Source: SIG636 sp045604285
GTDB taxonomy: Bacteria; Bacillota; Clostridia; Oscillospirales; CAG-382
Direction: 5' to 3'
Assembly: GCA_045604285.1 (NCBI GenBank)
Contig: JAZUNS010000119.1
Location: forward strand, 1-17,296
Length of the DNA stretch: 17,296 nucleotides
Shown: in pieces, positions 1-7,907 of the stretch
How the letters are laid out: each line of letters opens with the position of its first letter
Position numbering within the stretch: position 1 is the stretch's first letter
Program-made: the position numbers and the translations under genes
Notes under the pieces: generated by a model
Database searches by the model: none
What the model was told of the DNA's origin: nothing
What the model saw: the letters and a program-made list of their open reading frames with translations, nothing else

Positions 1-64
1 CCCTCAGACCGCTGACAAAGGTACAGAACACGAAAAATATAAAAAATCAATTACAAAAGAAGTT

Positions 65-93
65 GAAAAGTCGGGAAAGCTTCCCGACTTTTC
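65..93. terminator. Strong hairpin, likely bidirectional terminator
   Basis: A 13-bp perfect stem (arms gaaaagtcgggaa and ttcccgacttttc) closes on a 3-base loop. The A-rich left arm and T-rich right arm give a U-tract in either direction. It probably ends a gene lying to the left of the window. No reading frame of that gene can be recognised in bases 1-64. Confidence 0.7.
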
Positions 94-118
94 TGCAATT
101 TATCGTAATTTTTCGTTC

Positions 119-171
119 AAAACGAACCTCGGCTCACAGTACTTTTGTACAGTTCTCGCCTCGGTTCGTTT
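119..171. repeat. Imperfect inverted repeat in gene-free stretch
   Basis: The arms aaacgaacc (120-128) and ggttcgttt (163-171) pair over 9 bp. A small inner GTAC/GTAC stem (139-142 with 147-150) surrounds a TTTT loop. It is part of a run of four hairpins in bases 65-261 that fills the space downstream of hemW. Function is unknown. It may belong to a dispersed intergenic repeat, but only one copy is in this window. Confidence 0.5.
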
Positions 172-199
172 CGTCTGCACTCTTTCTCAGCACTCTGCC

Positions 200-228
200 A
201 AGCTGATGACAGGGTTTGTCATCAGCTT
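200..228. repeat. 12-bp hairpin
   Basis: Arms aagctgatgaca (200-211) and tgtcatcagctt (217-228) are perfectly complementary around a 5-base loop. There is no T-tract on either side, so it is not a classical intrinsic terminator. It sits 2 bases from the next hairpin (231-261), forming a tandem pair. Confidence 0.6.
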
Positions 229-230
229 GA

Positions 231-261
231 GCCCTTGTTATGGCAAAGCCATAACAAGGGC
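231..261. terminator. 14-bp hairpin just downstream of hemW
   Basis: Arms gcccttgttatggc (231-244) and gccataacaagggc (248-261) form a perfect 14-bp stem with an AAA loop. It lies 9 bases past the hemW stop codon, so it would be at the 3' end of the hemW message. The T-rich tail (tttaattt) is on the plus-strand side only. On the hemW side it may protect the RNA 3' end rather than terminate. Confidence 0.5.
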
Positions 262-270
262 TTTAATTTG

Positions 271-1371
271 TCAGTTTAAAATCATGCTTATTATGGCGTT
301 GGAAACTCTAAATCCCTTTTCCGTAAGGTAAAGCTTGCCGTCGGCATATTTTCCAAGCCCGCTTGTCAATACAACTTCGGGTACAAGGTCTTGGCTTAAG
401 GCAACGCCCTCCTTCAGCCTCAGCCCCAGCATTATTCTTTCGGCTTCCTCTTCTTCTGCATCTAACTCGGACACGTTGAAGTAGTCGGTAGGGGCAAGAA
501 AACCTTTTTTAGCGTTACTTATATATGCCAAAATATCCTGAGGGGTGGAAAACCGACGCCTGTTCCAAAAAGAATGTGCGCCTGCGCCAAAACCGAAATA
601 CGGCGTCCGCTTCCAATATCCCGTATTGTGTACCGCTTCTTTGCCTTCAAGGGCAAAGTTGGAAATCTCGTAATGCCCGTAGCCGTTAGCTATTAAGATA
701 TCACATACCGCCTCATATTGCAGCTCTTCTTCGTCCTCGGTAGGGAAGGTGTAATCGTCCTTATTTGAGTAAAGAGGCGTGCCTTCTTCTATGCTAAGCC
801 CGTAAACGGAAATATGCTCCGGTTTTAATTCAACCAGCCGTTTTACGCTGTTACTCAGCATTTTTACATCCTCGTTGGGCAGTGCAAATATAAGGTCGGC
901 GCTGATGTTATCAAAGCCCACCTTCCTTGCGGAATTATAACAGCTTTCAAACTGAAAACCGGTATGGGCACGGTTAAGCAGCTTTAAAGTGGCATCGTTA
1001 AAGGATTGCGCCCCCAGCGAAAGTCTGTTAAAACCGTAGCTTTTAAGCATAAGCAGGGCATTTTCGTCAACCGTACCGGGATTTGCTTCCAAAGTTACCT
1101 CGGCATTCAAGTGCAGTTCGGCGCTTGACTTTACCGCTTCAAGAACCCTGCATAACCTATCCGCACCTAAAACAGTAGGTGTTCCGCCGCCAAAATATAC
1201 AGAGCTTACGTCAAAGCTGCCTTGGCTTCCAAAGTCTTTAACCTGGGCAATCAATGCGTCCGTATAATCGTCAAGCAGCCTATCGTTCCATCCGGGAATT
1301 GAATAAAATGCGCAATATGCACATTTAGAGACGCAAAAGGGAATATGAAAATAAAGCATTAAGTTTTTCAT
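271..1371 (-). CDS. hemW: Radical SAM heme chaperone HemW
   Basis: This is a radical SAM protein of the HemN/HemW (oxygen-independent coproporphyrinogen III oxidase-like) family. HemW proteins bind heme and an iron-sulfur cluster and are thought to deliver heme to target proteins; they are not true coproporphyrinogen oxidases. The N-terminus has the cluster motif C-x3-C-x2-C in HIPFCVSKCAYCAF, with F after the third Cys spacing as in HemW rather than the C of HemN. A glycine-rich YFGGGTPT motif follows, then the HemW-typical HNTGYW motif in the C-terminal half. Length (366 aa from the ATG) is normal. It follows lepA, the common Firmicutes order lepA-hemW, but hrcA-grpE-dnaK does not follow. 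A TTG at 1380 is an alternative start; the ATG at 1371 is chosen, though neither has a visible Shine-Dalgarno site. Confidence 0.93.
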   Translation of the reverse strand: MKNLMLYFHIPFCVSKCAYCAFYSIPGWNDRLLDDYTDALIAQVKDFGSQGSFDVSSVYFGGGTPTVLGADRLCRVLEAVKSSAELHLNAEVTLEANPGTVDENALLMLKSYGFNRLSLGAQSFNDATLKLLNRAHTGFQFESCYNSARKVGFDNISADLIFALPNEDVKMLSNSVKRLVELKPEHISVYGLSIEEGTPLYSNKDDYTFPTEDEEELQYEAVCDILIANGYGHYEISNFALEGKEAVHNTGYWKRTPYFGFGAGAHSFWNRRRFSTPQDILAYISNAKKGFLAPTDYFNVSELDAEEEEAERIMLGLRLKEGVALSQDLVPEVVLTSGLGKYADGKLYLTEKGFRVSNAIISMILN

Positions 1372-1386
1372 AGTAATCAAATCTAA

Positions 1387-1412
1387 AACACGGGCGCTGG
1401 GGCGCCCGTGTT
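1387..1412 (-). terminator. GC-rich hairpin between lepA and hemW
   Basis: Arms aacacgggcgc and gcgcccgtgtt pair over 11 bp around a 4-base loop. On the minus strand the stem starts 2 bases after the lepA stop codon and is followed by TTTTAGATTT. It looks like an intrinsic terminator or attenuator inside the galE-lepA-hemW block, so hemW may be expressed at a lower level than lepA. Confidence 0.65.
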
Positions 1413-1414
1413 AT

Positions 1415-3220
1415 TTACTCGTCCATTTTTAAAACAGCCATAAACGCTTCCTTGGAAAGCTCTACGCTGCCCAATGAACGCATCTTCTTTTTGCCTTCTT
1501 TTTGTTTTTCCAAAAGCTTCTTTTTGCGGGTAATATCGCCGCCGTAGCATTTGGCAAGCACGTCCTTACGCATGGCCCTTACGGTTTCTCTGGCAATTAT
1601 TTTGCCGCCTATTGCTGCCTGAACAGGTACTTCAAACAACTGCCTGGGGATGTTGTCCTTAAGCTTTTCAACAATGCGCCTTGCACGGGCATAGCTTTTG
1701 TCTGCGTGAACGATAAAGGAAAGCGCGTCCACGTTTTCACCGTTAAGCAAAAAGTCCAGCTTAATTAGCTTTGACGCCTTATAGCCGTCATGCTCGTAAT
1801 CAAGGGATGCATAGCCCTTGGTCTTGGATTTTAGGGAATCGAAAAAGTCGTAAATAATCTCGTTAAGAGGCAGCTCGTAATGCAGTTCTGCTCTGTCGCC
1901 CGCAACGTACTTCATATCTATAAAAGTACCGCGTCTGTCCTGGCAAAGCTCCATAATACTGCCGACGTAAGCGGTGGGTGTAATAACCGTTGCCCTAACG
2001 ATTGGCTCTGCCGCCTCCTCAATCTCGTCGGGGGAGGGATAATTGGTCGGATTATCAATATACTTAACCTCGCCGCTCTTATAGGTTATCTTATAAATAA
2101 CGCTGGGCGCCGTGGTGATAAGGTCAAGGTTAAACTCACGCTCAAGCCTTTCCTGTATGATCTCCATGTGCAAAAGCCCCAAAAAGCCGCAACGGAAACC
2201 AAAGCCCAGGGCTGCAGAGGTCTCAGGCTCAAAAAGAAAAGCACTGTCATTAAGGCGAAGCTTTTCCAAAGCGTCCTTAAGGTCATCGTATTTTGCACCG
2301 TCAGAGGGATAAATACCGCTGTAAACCATGGGCAAAACCCTTTTAAAACCGGGCAAAGGCTCATCGGCGGGTCTGTCAACAAGGGTAACGGTATCGCCAA
2401 CCTCCGTATCCGCAATGCTTTTTATGCTGGCAGTAAAATATCCAACCTCACCTGCAGAAAGTACGCCCTTGGGGTTAAAGCCAAAAGCGGATAGGGTACC
2501 GACCTCTACCAGCTCAAACTCTGCACCGGTGTGCATCATTTTTACCGTATCGCCAACCTTAACTGTGCCGTCTTTAACTCTGATATAAACCACAACGCCT
2601 TTGTAAGAGTCATAGTAAGAGTCAAATATAAGCGCCTTAAGGGGAGCTTTTTCATCACCGTGCGGTGGGGGAACAGCCTTAACGATCTGTTCAAGAACGT
2701 CTTTTATGTTCGTGCCCATTTTTGCCGAGATAGCAGGTGCGTCATCGGCAGGGATACCTATAACTTCCTCAATCTCTTCTTTGGTGGCATCAATGTTTGC
2801 ACTGGGCAGGTCTATCTTGTTAATAACGGGCAAGATCTCCAAATCATTGTCTACCGCAAGATAGGCGTTAGCCAGCGTTTGTGCTTGGATGCCCTGAGTA
2901 GCGTCAACAACCAACAAGGCGCCCTCGCAGGATTGCAAAGAACGAGAAACCTCGTAGTTGAAGTCGACGTGACCGGGGGTGTCTATCAGATTCAGGTCGT
3001 AAAGCTCGCCGTCATCGGCCTTATACTTAAAGTTTACAGCCCTTGCTTTAATCGTTATGCCGCGCTCACGCTCCAGCTCCATATTGTCAAGCATACGGTC
3101 AACCGTCTCACGCTTAGAGACCGCCTCGGTATACTCAAGCAATCTGTCGGCAAGGGTGCTTTTGCCGTGATCTATATGGGCAATAATAGAAAAATTACGA
3201 ATTTTAGATATATCTGTCAT
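1415..3220 (-). CDS. lepA: Elongation factor 4 (LepA), ribosome-associated GTPase
   Basis: LepA/EF4 is a translational GTPase related to EF-G that acts on the ribosome. The GTPase motifs are clear: AHIDHGKST (about residues 14-22), the RGITIKA switch region, DTPGH (80-84) and NKID (134-137). The family-specific C-terminal domain is complete, ending near GKKKMRSLGSVELSKEAFMAVLKM. At 601 aa it is full length. The frame is open up to a GTG at 3229, but that GTG lies inside the purine-rich ribosome site GGTGAAG. The ATG at 3220 giving MTDISKIRNFSI matches the usual LepA start. It begins 18 bases after the galE stop, implying co-transcription. Confidence 0.98.
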   Translation of the reverse strand: MTDISKIRNFSIIAHIDHGKSTLADRLLEYTEAVSKRETVDRMLDNMELERERGITIKARAVNFKYKADDGELYDLNLIDTPGHVDFNYEVSRSLQSCEGALLVVDATQGIQAQTLANAYLAVDNDLEILPVINKIDLPSANIDATKEEIEEVIGIPADDAPAISAKMGTNIKDVLEQIVKAVPPPHGDEKAPLKALIFDSYYDSYKGVVVYIRVKDGTVKVGDTVKMMHTGAEFELVEVGTLSAFGFNPKGVLSAGEVGYFTASIKSIADTEVGDTVTLVDRPADEPLPGFKRVLPMVYSGIYPSDGAKYDDLKDALEKLRLNDSAFLFEPETSAALGFGFRCGFLGLLHMEIIQERLEREFNLDLITTAPSVIYKITYKSGEVKYIDNPTNYPSPDEIEEAAEPIVRATVITPTAYVGSIMELCQDRRGTFIDMKYVAGDRAELHYELPLNEIIYDFFDSLKSKTKGYASLDYEHDGYKASKLIKLDFLLNGENVDALSFIVHADKSYARARRIVEKLKDNIPRQLFEVPVQAAIGGKIIARETVRAMRKDVLAKCYGGDITRKKKLLEKQKEGKKKMRSLGSVELSKEAFMAVLKMDE

Positions 3221-3238
3221 TATCTTCACCGGAAAAAA

Positions 3239-4231
3239 TTATTTGTCTTTAATAAAGTTCCAACTGCTTCTGCACATATCCTCAAGGTTTCTGGTGGCAA
3301 CCCAGCCAAGCTCGTTTTTTGCCTTAGAGGGATCAGCATACATTTCGGGAACGTCGCCCGGGCGTCTGGGACATACCTTGTACGGAACCTCAACACCGTT
3401 AACAGCCGCAAAGGTATGAATAAGGTCATACACGCTATAACCTTTACCCGTGCCAAGGTTGTATATATGCACGCCCGTTTCGGCTTCTATCTTGTTTAAA
3501 GCCGCAAGATGCCCTTCTGCCAAATCGCAAACGTGGATATAGTCACGCACACCGGTTCCGTCCGGGGTAGGGTAATCGTCACCAAAAACGGTAAGCTCCT
3601 TCATTATACCCTTCGCCGTTTGACAAATGCGAGGCATAAGGTTGTTGGGGATGCCGTTGGGATTTTCACCTATAAGGCCGCTATCGTGGGCGCCAATAGG
3701 GTTAAAGTATCGCAAAAGAGCTACGGAAAAATCCTTATCCGCAACGCAAACGTCCTTCAAAATTCCTTCAATATAAAGCTTGGTGCTGCCGTAGGGGTTA
3801 GTGGTACTGTTAGGGAAATCCTCACTGATGGGGACGGTTTTAGGTTCGCCGTAAACGGTAGCGCTGGATGAAAAAACAAACCTTTTAACGCCGTACTTTT
3901 CCATTAGCTTAAGCAGGTTAACCGTGCCGCTTATGTTGTTTTCGTAATAAAACAAGGGCTTTGCAACGGATTCACCCACTGCCTTAAGACCTGCAAAGTG
4001 TATAACGGCATCAATCTTGTTTTCTGCAAAGATCCTCTCCATCGAAGCAACGTCCCTAAGATCAGCCTCGTAAAACGGAAATTCCTTGCTGGACAAAGCC
4101 TTGATTGCATCAACAGCCGCAGGGGAGCTGTTGAAAAAATTGTCAAATCCCACTATCTCTTTACCCGCATTAAGCAGCTCAAGAGCGGTATGAGAGCCGA
4201 TGTAGCCGGAAACACCTGTTACAAGTATCAT
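3239..4231 (-). CDS. galE: UDP-glucose 4-epimerase
   Basis: GalE interconverts UDP-glucose and UDP-galactose in the Leloir pathway and supplies UDP-galactose for cell-surface glycans. It is a short-chain dehydrogenase with the NAD-binding motif TGVSGYIGSH at residues 5-14. The catalytic Ser/Thr lies in SSSATVYGEP, and Tyr147 and Lys151 are in NPYGSTK. The C-terminal half has the substrate-domain sequences GVRDYIHVCDLAEGH and RRPGDVPEMYAD. At 330 aa it is a normal single-domain enzyme. The ATG at 4231 is preceded by AAAGGA about 10 bases upstream. Its placement ahead of lepA is not a standard pathway link, so co-transcription may be incidental. Confidence 0.95.
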   Translation of the reverse strand: MILVTGVSGYIGSHTALELLNAGKEIVGFDNFFNSSPAAVDAIKALSSKEFPFYEADLRDVASMERIFAENKIDAVIHFAGLKAVGESVAKPLFYYENNISGTVNLLKLMEKYGVKRFVFSSSATVYGEPKTVPISEDFPNSTTNPYGSTKLYIEGILKDVCVADKDFSVALLRYFNPIGAHDSGLIGENPNGIPNNLMPRICQTAKGIMKELTVFGDDYPTPDGTGVRDYIHVCDLAEGHLAALNKIEAETGVHIYNLGTGKGYSVYDLIHTFAAVNGVEVPYKVCPRRPGDVPEMYADPSKAKNELGWVATRNLEDMCRSSWNFIKDK

Positions 4232-4269
4232 AAACTTCGTCCTTTCATTTTATAAATCTGTTTGTTATT

Positions 4270-4307
4270 AAAAAAGCCGTAAAGGAGGTATCCGTTACGG
4301 CTTTTTT
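4270..4307. terminator. Terminator after secF
   Basis: A 13-bp stem (arms aaaaaagccgtaa and ttacggctttttt) has a 12-base loop and a U-tract in both directions. It separates the secDF block from galE-lepA-hemW on the minus strand. Confidence 0.9.
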
Positions 4308-4325
4308 TGCTAAATATTAAGCTTA

Positions 4326-5471
4326 TTATTTTGCGGTGTTCTTTTCCTTACCGAAAAGGTTCTTAAAAACAGACCAAAGGGGAGCGGAAAGGAATACGGA
4401 GGAGAACAAACCTGCAACGATGCCTATAATAAGAGGAAGTGCAAACGCTTTGATGGATTCAACACCGAGGATATAAACCAAAACTACGGTTATAAGGGTG
4501 GTAACGGTGGTGTTGATGGAACGTAGCGTTGTGGCCTTAACGCCTTCGTTAGCGGCAACCTCAAAGTCAAGCTCTTTAACGTTGTTTTCACGGATACGGT
4601 CGAAAATAACGATCGTTGCGTTGATGGAATAACCCAAAATCGTAAGACAAGCGGGGATTATATCCAAGGTCATTTCCCATTTGAAAATGGAATAGAAGGT
4701 GAACATTACGAACAGATTGAAGAACAGACAGATAACGGAAGAAAGGCCGGAAGCAATCTGCTTAAATCTGAAGGTGATGTAAACCAGCATAAGAACGATT
4801 GCGATTGCAGCAGCGATAAGAGCAGTCTTAGTCTGTGCGGAAGCACGGTTCTTACTGATGGTGCTGATATCTTCGTTGGCAATTTCCAAAGCTTCGTCAG
4901 CGTTTACCTTGTCAACTATCATACTCTCGTAAGAGGTGGAGTAGTAGTTAACGGTAACAACGTTCTTTTCAACGCTTACGCTCTTATAAACTTCACTGTC
5001 GCTGTTAAGGGCGTTAAGAGCAGCCTTAACGGTTTCCTTATCAACGTCGGTGCCTTCTGTAACTTCAAAAGAGAAGTATGCGTATTCGTTACCTTCGCTG
5101 TCAGTGGTGGTGGTCTTTTCACCGATAGCGTCAGCGCTTACACCGTATGCCTTGGACAACGCGTCAATAACACGGGTGTCAAACGCAGTAACGGATTTAA
5201 CGGTAACGATAACGGTCTTTGCGTTGGAGGTAGACTGGATGAGGGAAACAAAGTTATCCTTACCAACTACGTCCTTAACGTACTGCTCAATCTTATCCAA
5301 GTCGCCGTCTGTAGGAACCTTTTCCATCTGCATGGTTATCTTAGAGCCGCCTGTAAAGTCAACGCCCATGTTAAAGCCGCTTACGATAAAGGAAACCAAG
5401 CCTACAACAAGAAGAACTGCAGCTATGATGAATGCGATATTCTTTTTCTTAAGAAAGTCATAATTTTTCAT
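4326..5471 (-). CDS. secF: Protein translocase subunit SecF
   Basis: SecF pairs with SecD in the membrane and uses the proton-motive force to help complete protein export through SecYEG. Features are an N-terminal helix (about residues 11-31), the MGVDFTGGSKI motif (35-45), an extracytoplasmic domain to about residue 215, then five membrane segments with LTILGYSIN and IFDRIREN. At 381 aa it is longer than typical SecF (about 300) because the external domain is enlarged. The transmembrane motif usually reads GYS-x-N-D-T; here it is GYSINAT, so the conserved Asp is Ala285 (codon 4617-4619). The conserved Arg (Arg317) in LRSINTT is kept. It begins with an ATG that overlaps the secD stop by one base (TAATG), with GGAGGT inside the end of secD. 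Confidence 0.96.
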   Translation of the reverse strand: MKNYDFLKKKNIAFIIAAVLLVVGLVSFIVSGFNMGVDFTGGSKITMQMEKVPTDGDLDKIEQYVKDVVGKDNFVSLIQSTSNAKTVIVTVKSVTAFDTRVIDALSKAYGVSADAIGEKTTTTDSEGNEYAYFSFEVTEGTDVDKETVKAALNALNSDSEVYKSVSVEKNVVTVNYYSTSYESMIVDKVNADEALEIANEDISTISKNRASAQTKTALIAAAIAIVLMLVYITFRFKQIASGLSSVICLFFNLFVMFTFYSIFKWEMTLDIIPACLTILGYSINATIVIFDRIRENNVKELDFEVAANEGVKATTLRSINTTVTTLITVVLVYILGVESIKAFALPLIIGIVAGLFSSVFLSAPLWSVFKNLFGKEKNTAK

Positions 5472-6787
5472 TATTTGTTACCTCCTTCAGCTTTGGGGCA
5501 ATAGAGAGAAGGTTTAACAAATCCCATACCCATAAAGAGCTTAAGCAAGCCCTTGGAAAGGAAGAATGCGGTAATAACGGAAACAACAACGCCGATGAGA
5601 AGGGTTATACCAAAGCCCTTAACCATACCGTTGCCCAAGAAAATAAGAACGAGAGCAGCGATAGCGGTGGTTACGTTGGAGTCGATAATAGCGGAAAGTG
5701 CCTTTTTAAAGCCAGCTTCGCCGGCAGCCTTAACGCTTTTACCGTTTCTGATTTCTTCCTTGATACGCTCAAATATAACAACGTTTGCGTCAACAGCCAT
5801 ACCTATGGAGAGTATGATACCTGCAATACCGGGCAACGTAAGAGTTACGTTAAAGGTGATAATGCAAAGAACAACTACGCCGGTGTATGCGCAAAGGCTG
5901 AGGGAAGCAACAACGCCGGGGATACGGTAAAGTATTATCATGAATACCATAACCAATATCAAGCCGATAAGTGCAGCGGTAATGCTGGTGGAAAGAGCCT
6001 CTTCACCCAAAGTAGCGCTTACAACGCTCTTAGAACCGTGAATCTCGTCACACTTAAGCTCGTACTGCATAACGCCTGCGTTGATATAGCTTGCAAGGCG
6101 TTCAGCTTCTTCCTGGTCCTGCTTAAAGGAATCGCTGGTTATAATAGCGGTACCGCCGGTAATTTTTTCGTTAACAGAGGGGGAGGAGATAAGCTCGTCG
6201 CCTACGTAAATGGAAAGAGCCTTCTCGTCACCGGACTTGGTAGCAAGTTCGCCGGTAATGTCCGCAAAGAGCTTGCCGCCTGCATTGGTCAGCTCAAGCT
6301 GAACAACGGGCTCGCCGGTTTCCTGGTTAACGGCAAAGAAAGCTTCTTTAACGGATGTGTAATCCATAACAACTTCGCCGTCGTGGGTTCTGAAATTCAA
6401 AGCGCCGCTCTTACCGTAGTAGTCGATAACCAAATCAGGGTCATCAAAACCGGGTATGTCAAGCTGAATTTCGGTATCGCTTATTTTATAAATGCTTGCT
6501 TCGGTGTTATTTACACGCTTGGTAAGGATGCTTATAGTATCCTCAAGGCCTTCTTCGGTAACGGTTTCGCCGTTCTTGGGAACAACCTCAAAAACAACGG
6601 ACGTACCGCCTGCCAAGTCCAGACCCAAAGAAACAGCATTGTCTTCAACAAAGCCCTTCTGGTCAATATCAATTCCTAACCAACCAATTCTCACATTAAG
6701 GCCGAACATTGATATAAATACAACCAATGTTATGCACAAAAGTACGAGAATGGTACGTGCAACGTTATACGCACGCGACATTTTCAT
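5471..6787 (-). CDS. secD: Protein translocase subunit SecD
   Basis: SecD is the partner of SecF in the SecDF export motor. It has an N-terminal helix (about residues 11-28), the signature GLDLAGGTSVVFEV (55-68), a P1-like external domain to about 265, and five C-terminal membrane segments. The conserved membrane Asp is present (Asp333 in GMAVDANVVIFERIKEE), as is the SAIIDSNVTT motif. At 438 aa it is of normal length for the short Gram-positive form. The first ATG (6787) is chosen because GGAGG at 6793-6797 is 6 bases upstream; a second ATG two codons later is too far. It is the first gene of the secD-secF operon, driven by the promoter at 6885-6913. Confidence 0.97.
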   Translation of the reverse strand: MKMSRAYNVARTILVLLCITLVVFISMFGLNVRIGWLGIDIDQKGFVEDNAVSLGLDLAGGTSVVFEVVPKNGETVTEEGLEDTISILTKRVNNTEASIYKISDTEIQLDIPGFDDPDLVIDYYGKSGALNFRTHDGEVVMDYTSVKEAFFAVNQETGEPVVQLELTNAGGKLFADITGELATKSGDEKALSIYVGDELISSPSVNEKITGGTAIITSDSFKQDQEEAERLASYINAGVMQYELKCDEIHGSKSVVSATLGEEALSTSITAALIGLILVMVFMIILYRIPGVVASLSLCAYTGVVVLCIITFNVTLTLPGIAGIILSIGMAVDANVVIFERIKEEIRNGKSVKAAGEAGFKKALSAIIDSNVTTAIAALVLIFLGNGMVKGFGITLLIGVVVSVITAFFLSKGLLKLFMGMGFVKPSLYCPKAEGGNK

Positions 6788-6811
6788 AATCTACCTCCGG
6801 AATGAGTTACT

Positions 6812-6832
6812 TTATATATTTTTAATATATAA
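6812..6832. repeat. AT-only hairpin in secD leader
   Basis: Arms ttatatatt and aatatataa (9 bp) flank a TTT loop. The element lies about 15 bases upstream of the secD ribosome binding site. It is weak as an RNA hairpin because all pairs are A-U, but could modulate access to the site. It may also be chance in AT-rich sequence. Confidence 0.4.
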
Positions 6833-6884
6833 CGGTTTTAGGGAAGAGGGCAGACAAACGCCACCCAAAATTCCACTAAACTCC

Positions 6885-6913
6885 ATTATAATTGCCCACC
6901 GACGAATTGTCAA
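6885..6913 (-). promoter_or_regulatory. Sigma-A promoter for secD-secF
   Basis: Read on the minus strand, a perfect TTGACA (6908-6913) and a perfect TATAAT (6885-6890) are separated by exactly 17 bases. Transcription would start near 6878, leaving a leader of about 90 bases before secD. It lies about 65 bases past the dagK stop codon. Confidence 0.92.
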
Positions 6914-6979
6914 GAACAAAGTTGCAAAAAATCGGTATTTTTGGTTATATGGCTTTTTTGCAGCGCCGTAGGGTTTAAA

Positions 6980-7894
6980 CTAAATGAGCTTTTTTCGCGG
7001 CACCACAAGGTTTATTGCTCTTTTATGGTTTTTTATTATGACCTCAGGGGTAGACTCTCCCCTTTCTCCGTCAATGGAAAAGGTGGTTGGAGAATCAAAA
7101 GTCATTCTCACTTTAGCAGTGCGGTAAAGCTTAATACAGCTGCTGTTTAGTTTGTTTGAAAGAATTGCCGTAATCAGCTCGGCGGATTCCTTTGCCGTAA
7201 CCGGCTTTTTCACAAGCAACAGTTCAAAAACGCCGTCGTTAAACCTAACCTCGTCGTTTTTCATTTTAACTATACCCGCAACGGATAAGGTGTTGCTGAC
7301 CGAGGCGTAAATGTAATCCCCCGCAACGCATTTGCCGTTGAACTCGGCTTTTAAACGGAAAGGCTTTATCTTGGAAAGATATTTTGTACCTTCCAGAATA
7401 TACGCAAAATGACCGAGGGAATTTTTCATCCTCTGGGGGGCAGAGTATGACGCTCCGGTGAAAGCACCTGTCGCAGCGATGTATGAAAACATCTGTCCGT
7501 TTATGCTGCCCAAATCGTGGGACTTTATCACACCGTCCAAAATAGCGTTTGCAGCAGCTTTCGGAGCCTTCGGCAAACCGATATTAGAGGAAAAGTCGTT
7601 GGTGCTTCCCATTGGAATATAACCAACGGGCACCTTGGACTTGCTCATATAAACACCTGCCAAAACCTCGTTAAGCGTTCCGTCCCCGCCACAGCATACG
7701 ATAAGGTCGTAAAGTCCTGCGTTTTCCTTTACAAAGTCAGTGGTGCCGTACCGCTGGGTGGGATGTACCGTTACGGTATAGCCTGCTTTGTCAAATATGG
7801 AAATAAGCTCCAGCAGGGCGCCTTTTACGGCACATTTACCTGCCTTGGGGTTGGCAACCATAAGTAATTTGCGATTATCTTTTGCTATTTCCAT
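6980..7894 (-). CDS. Diacylglycerol/lipid kinase family protein (YegS/DagK type)
   Basis: This soluble lipid kinase of the diacylglycerol kinase catalytic-domain family phosphorylates diacylglycerol or a related lipid with ATP at the membrane face. Motifs seen are NPKAGK (15-20), the nucleotide-binding GGDGTLNE (69-76) and PMGSTNDF (94-101), followed by the two-layer beta domain. At 304 aa it matches DgkB/YegS. The true lipid substrate cannot be told from sequence. The ATG at 7894 follows GAGG by 8 bases. The gene starts 13 bases after mtnA stops, so it is the last gene of the mtaD-pnp-mtnA block, although no pathway link is obvious. The following secD operon has its own promoter. Confidence 0.9.
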   Translation of the reverse strand: MEIAKDNRKLLMVANPKAGKCAVKGALLELISIFDKAGYTVTVHPTQRYGTTDFVKENAGLYDLIVCCGGDGTLNEVLAGVYMSKSKVPVGYIPMGSTNDFSSNIGLPKAPKAAANAILDGVIKSHDLGSINGQMFSYIAATGAFTGASYSAPQRMKNSLGHFAYILEGTKYLSKIKPFRLKAEFNGKCVAGDYIYASVSNTLSVAGIVKMKNDEVRFNDGVFELLLVKKPVTAKESAELITAILSNKLNSSCIKLYRTAKVRMTFDSPTTFSIDGERGESTPEVIIKNHKRAINLVVPRKKLI

Positions 7895-7907
7895 GGCTTG
7901 ATCCTCG

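Noticed and set aside
2..331. Plus-strand open frame running from the window edge into the hemW region
   Set aside because: It passes straight through a terminator-like hairpin and three further inverted repeats and ends antisense to hemW. The composition does not look like a protein, and no ribosome site or family match is seen.
2531..3499. Plus-strand 322-codon frame opposite lepA and galE
   Set aside because: It is antisense to strongly conserved LepA and GalE sequence and crosses their boundary. There is no start context or family resemblance.
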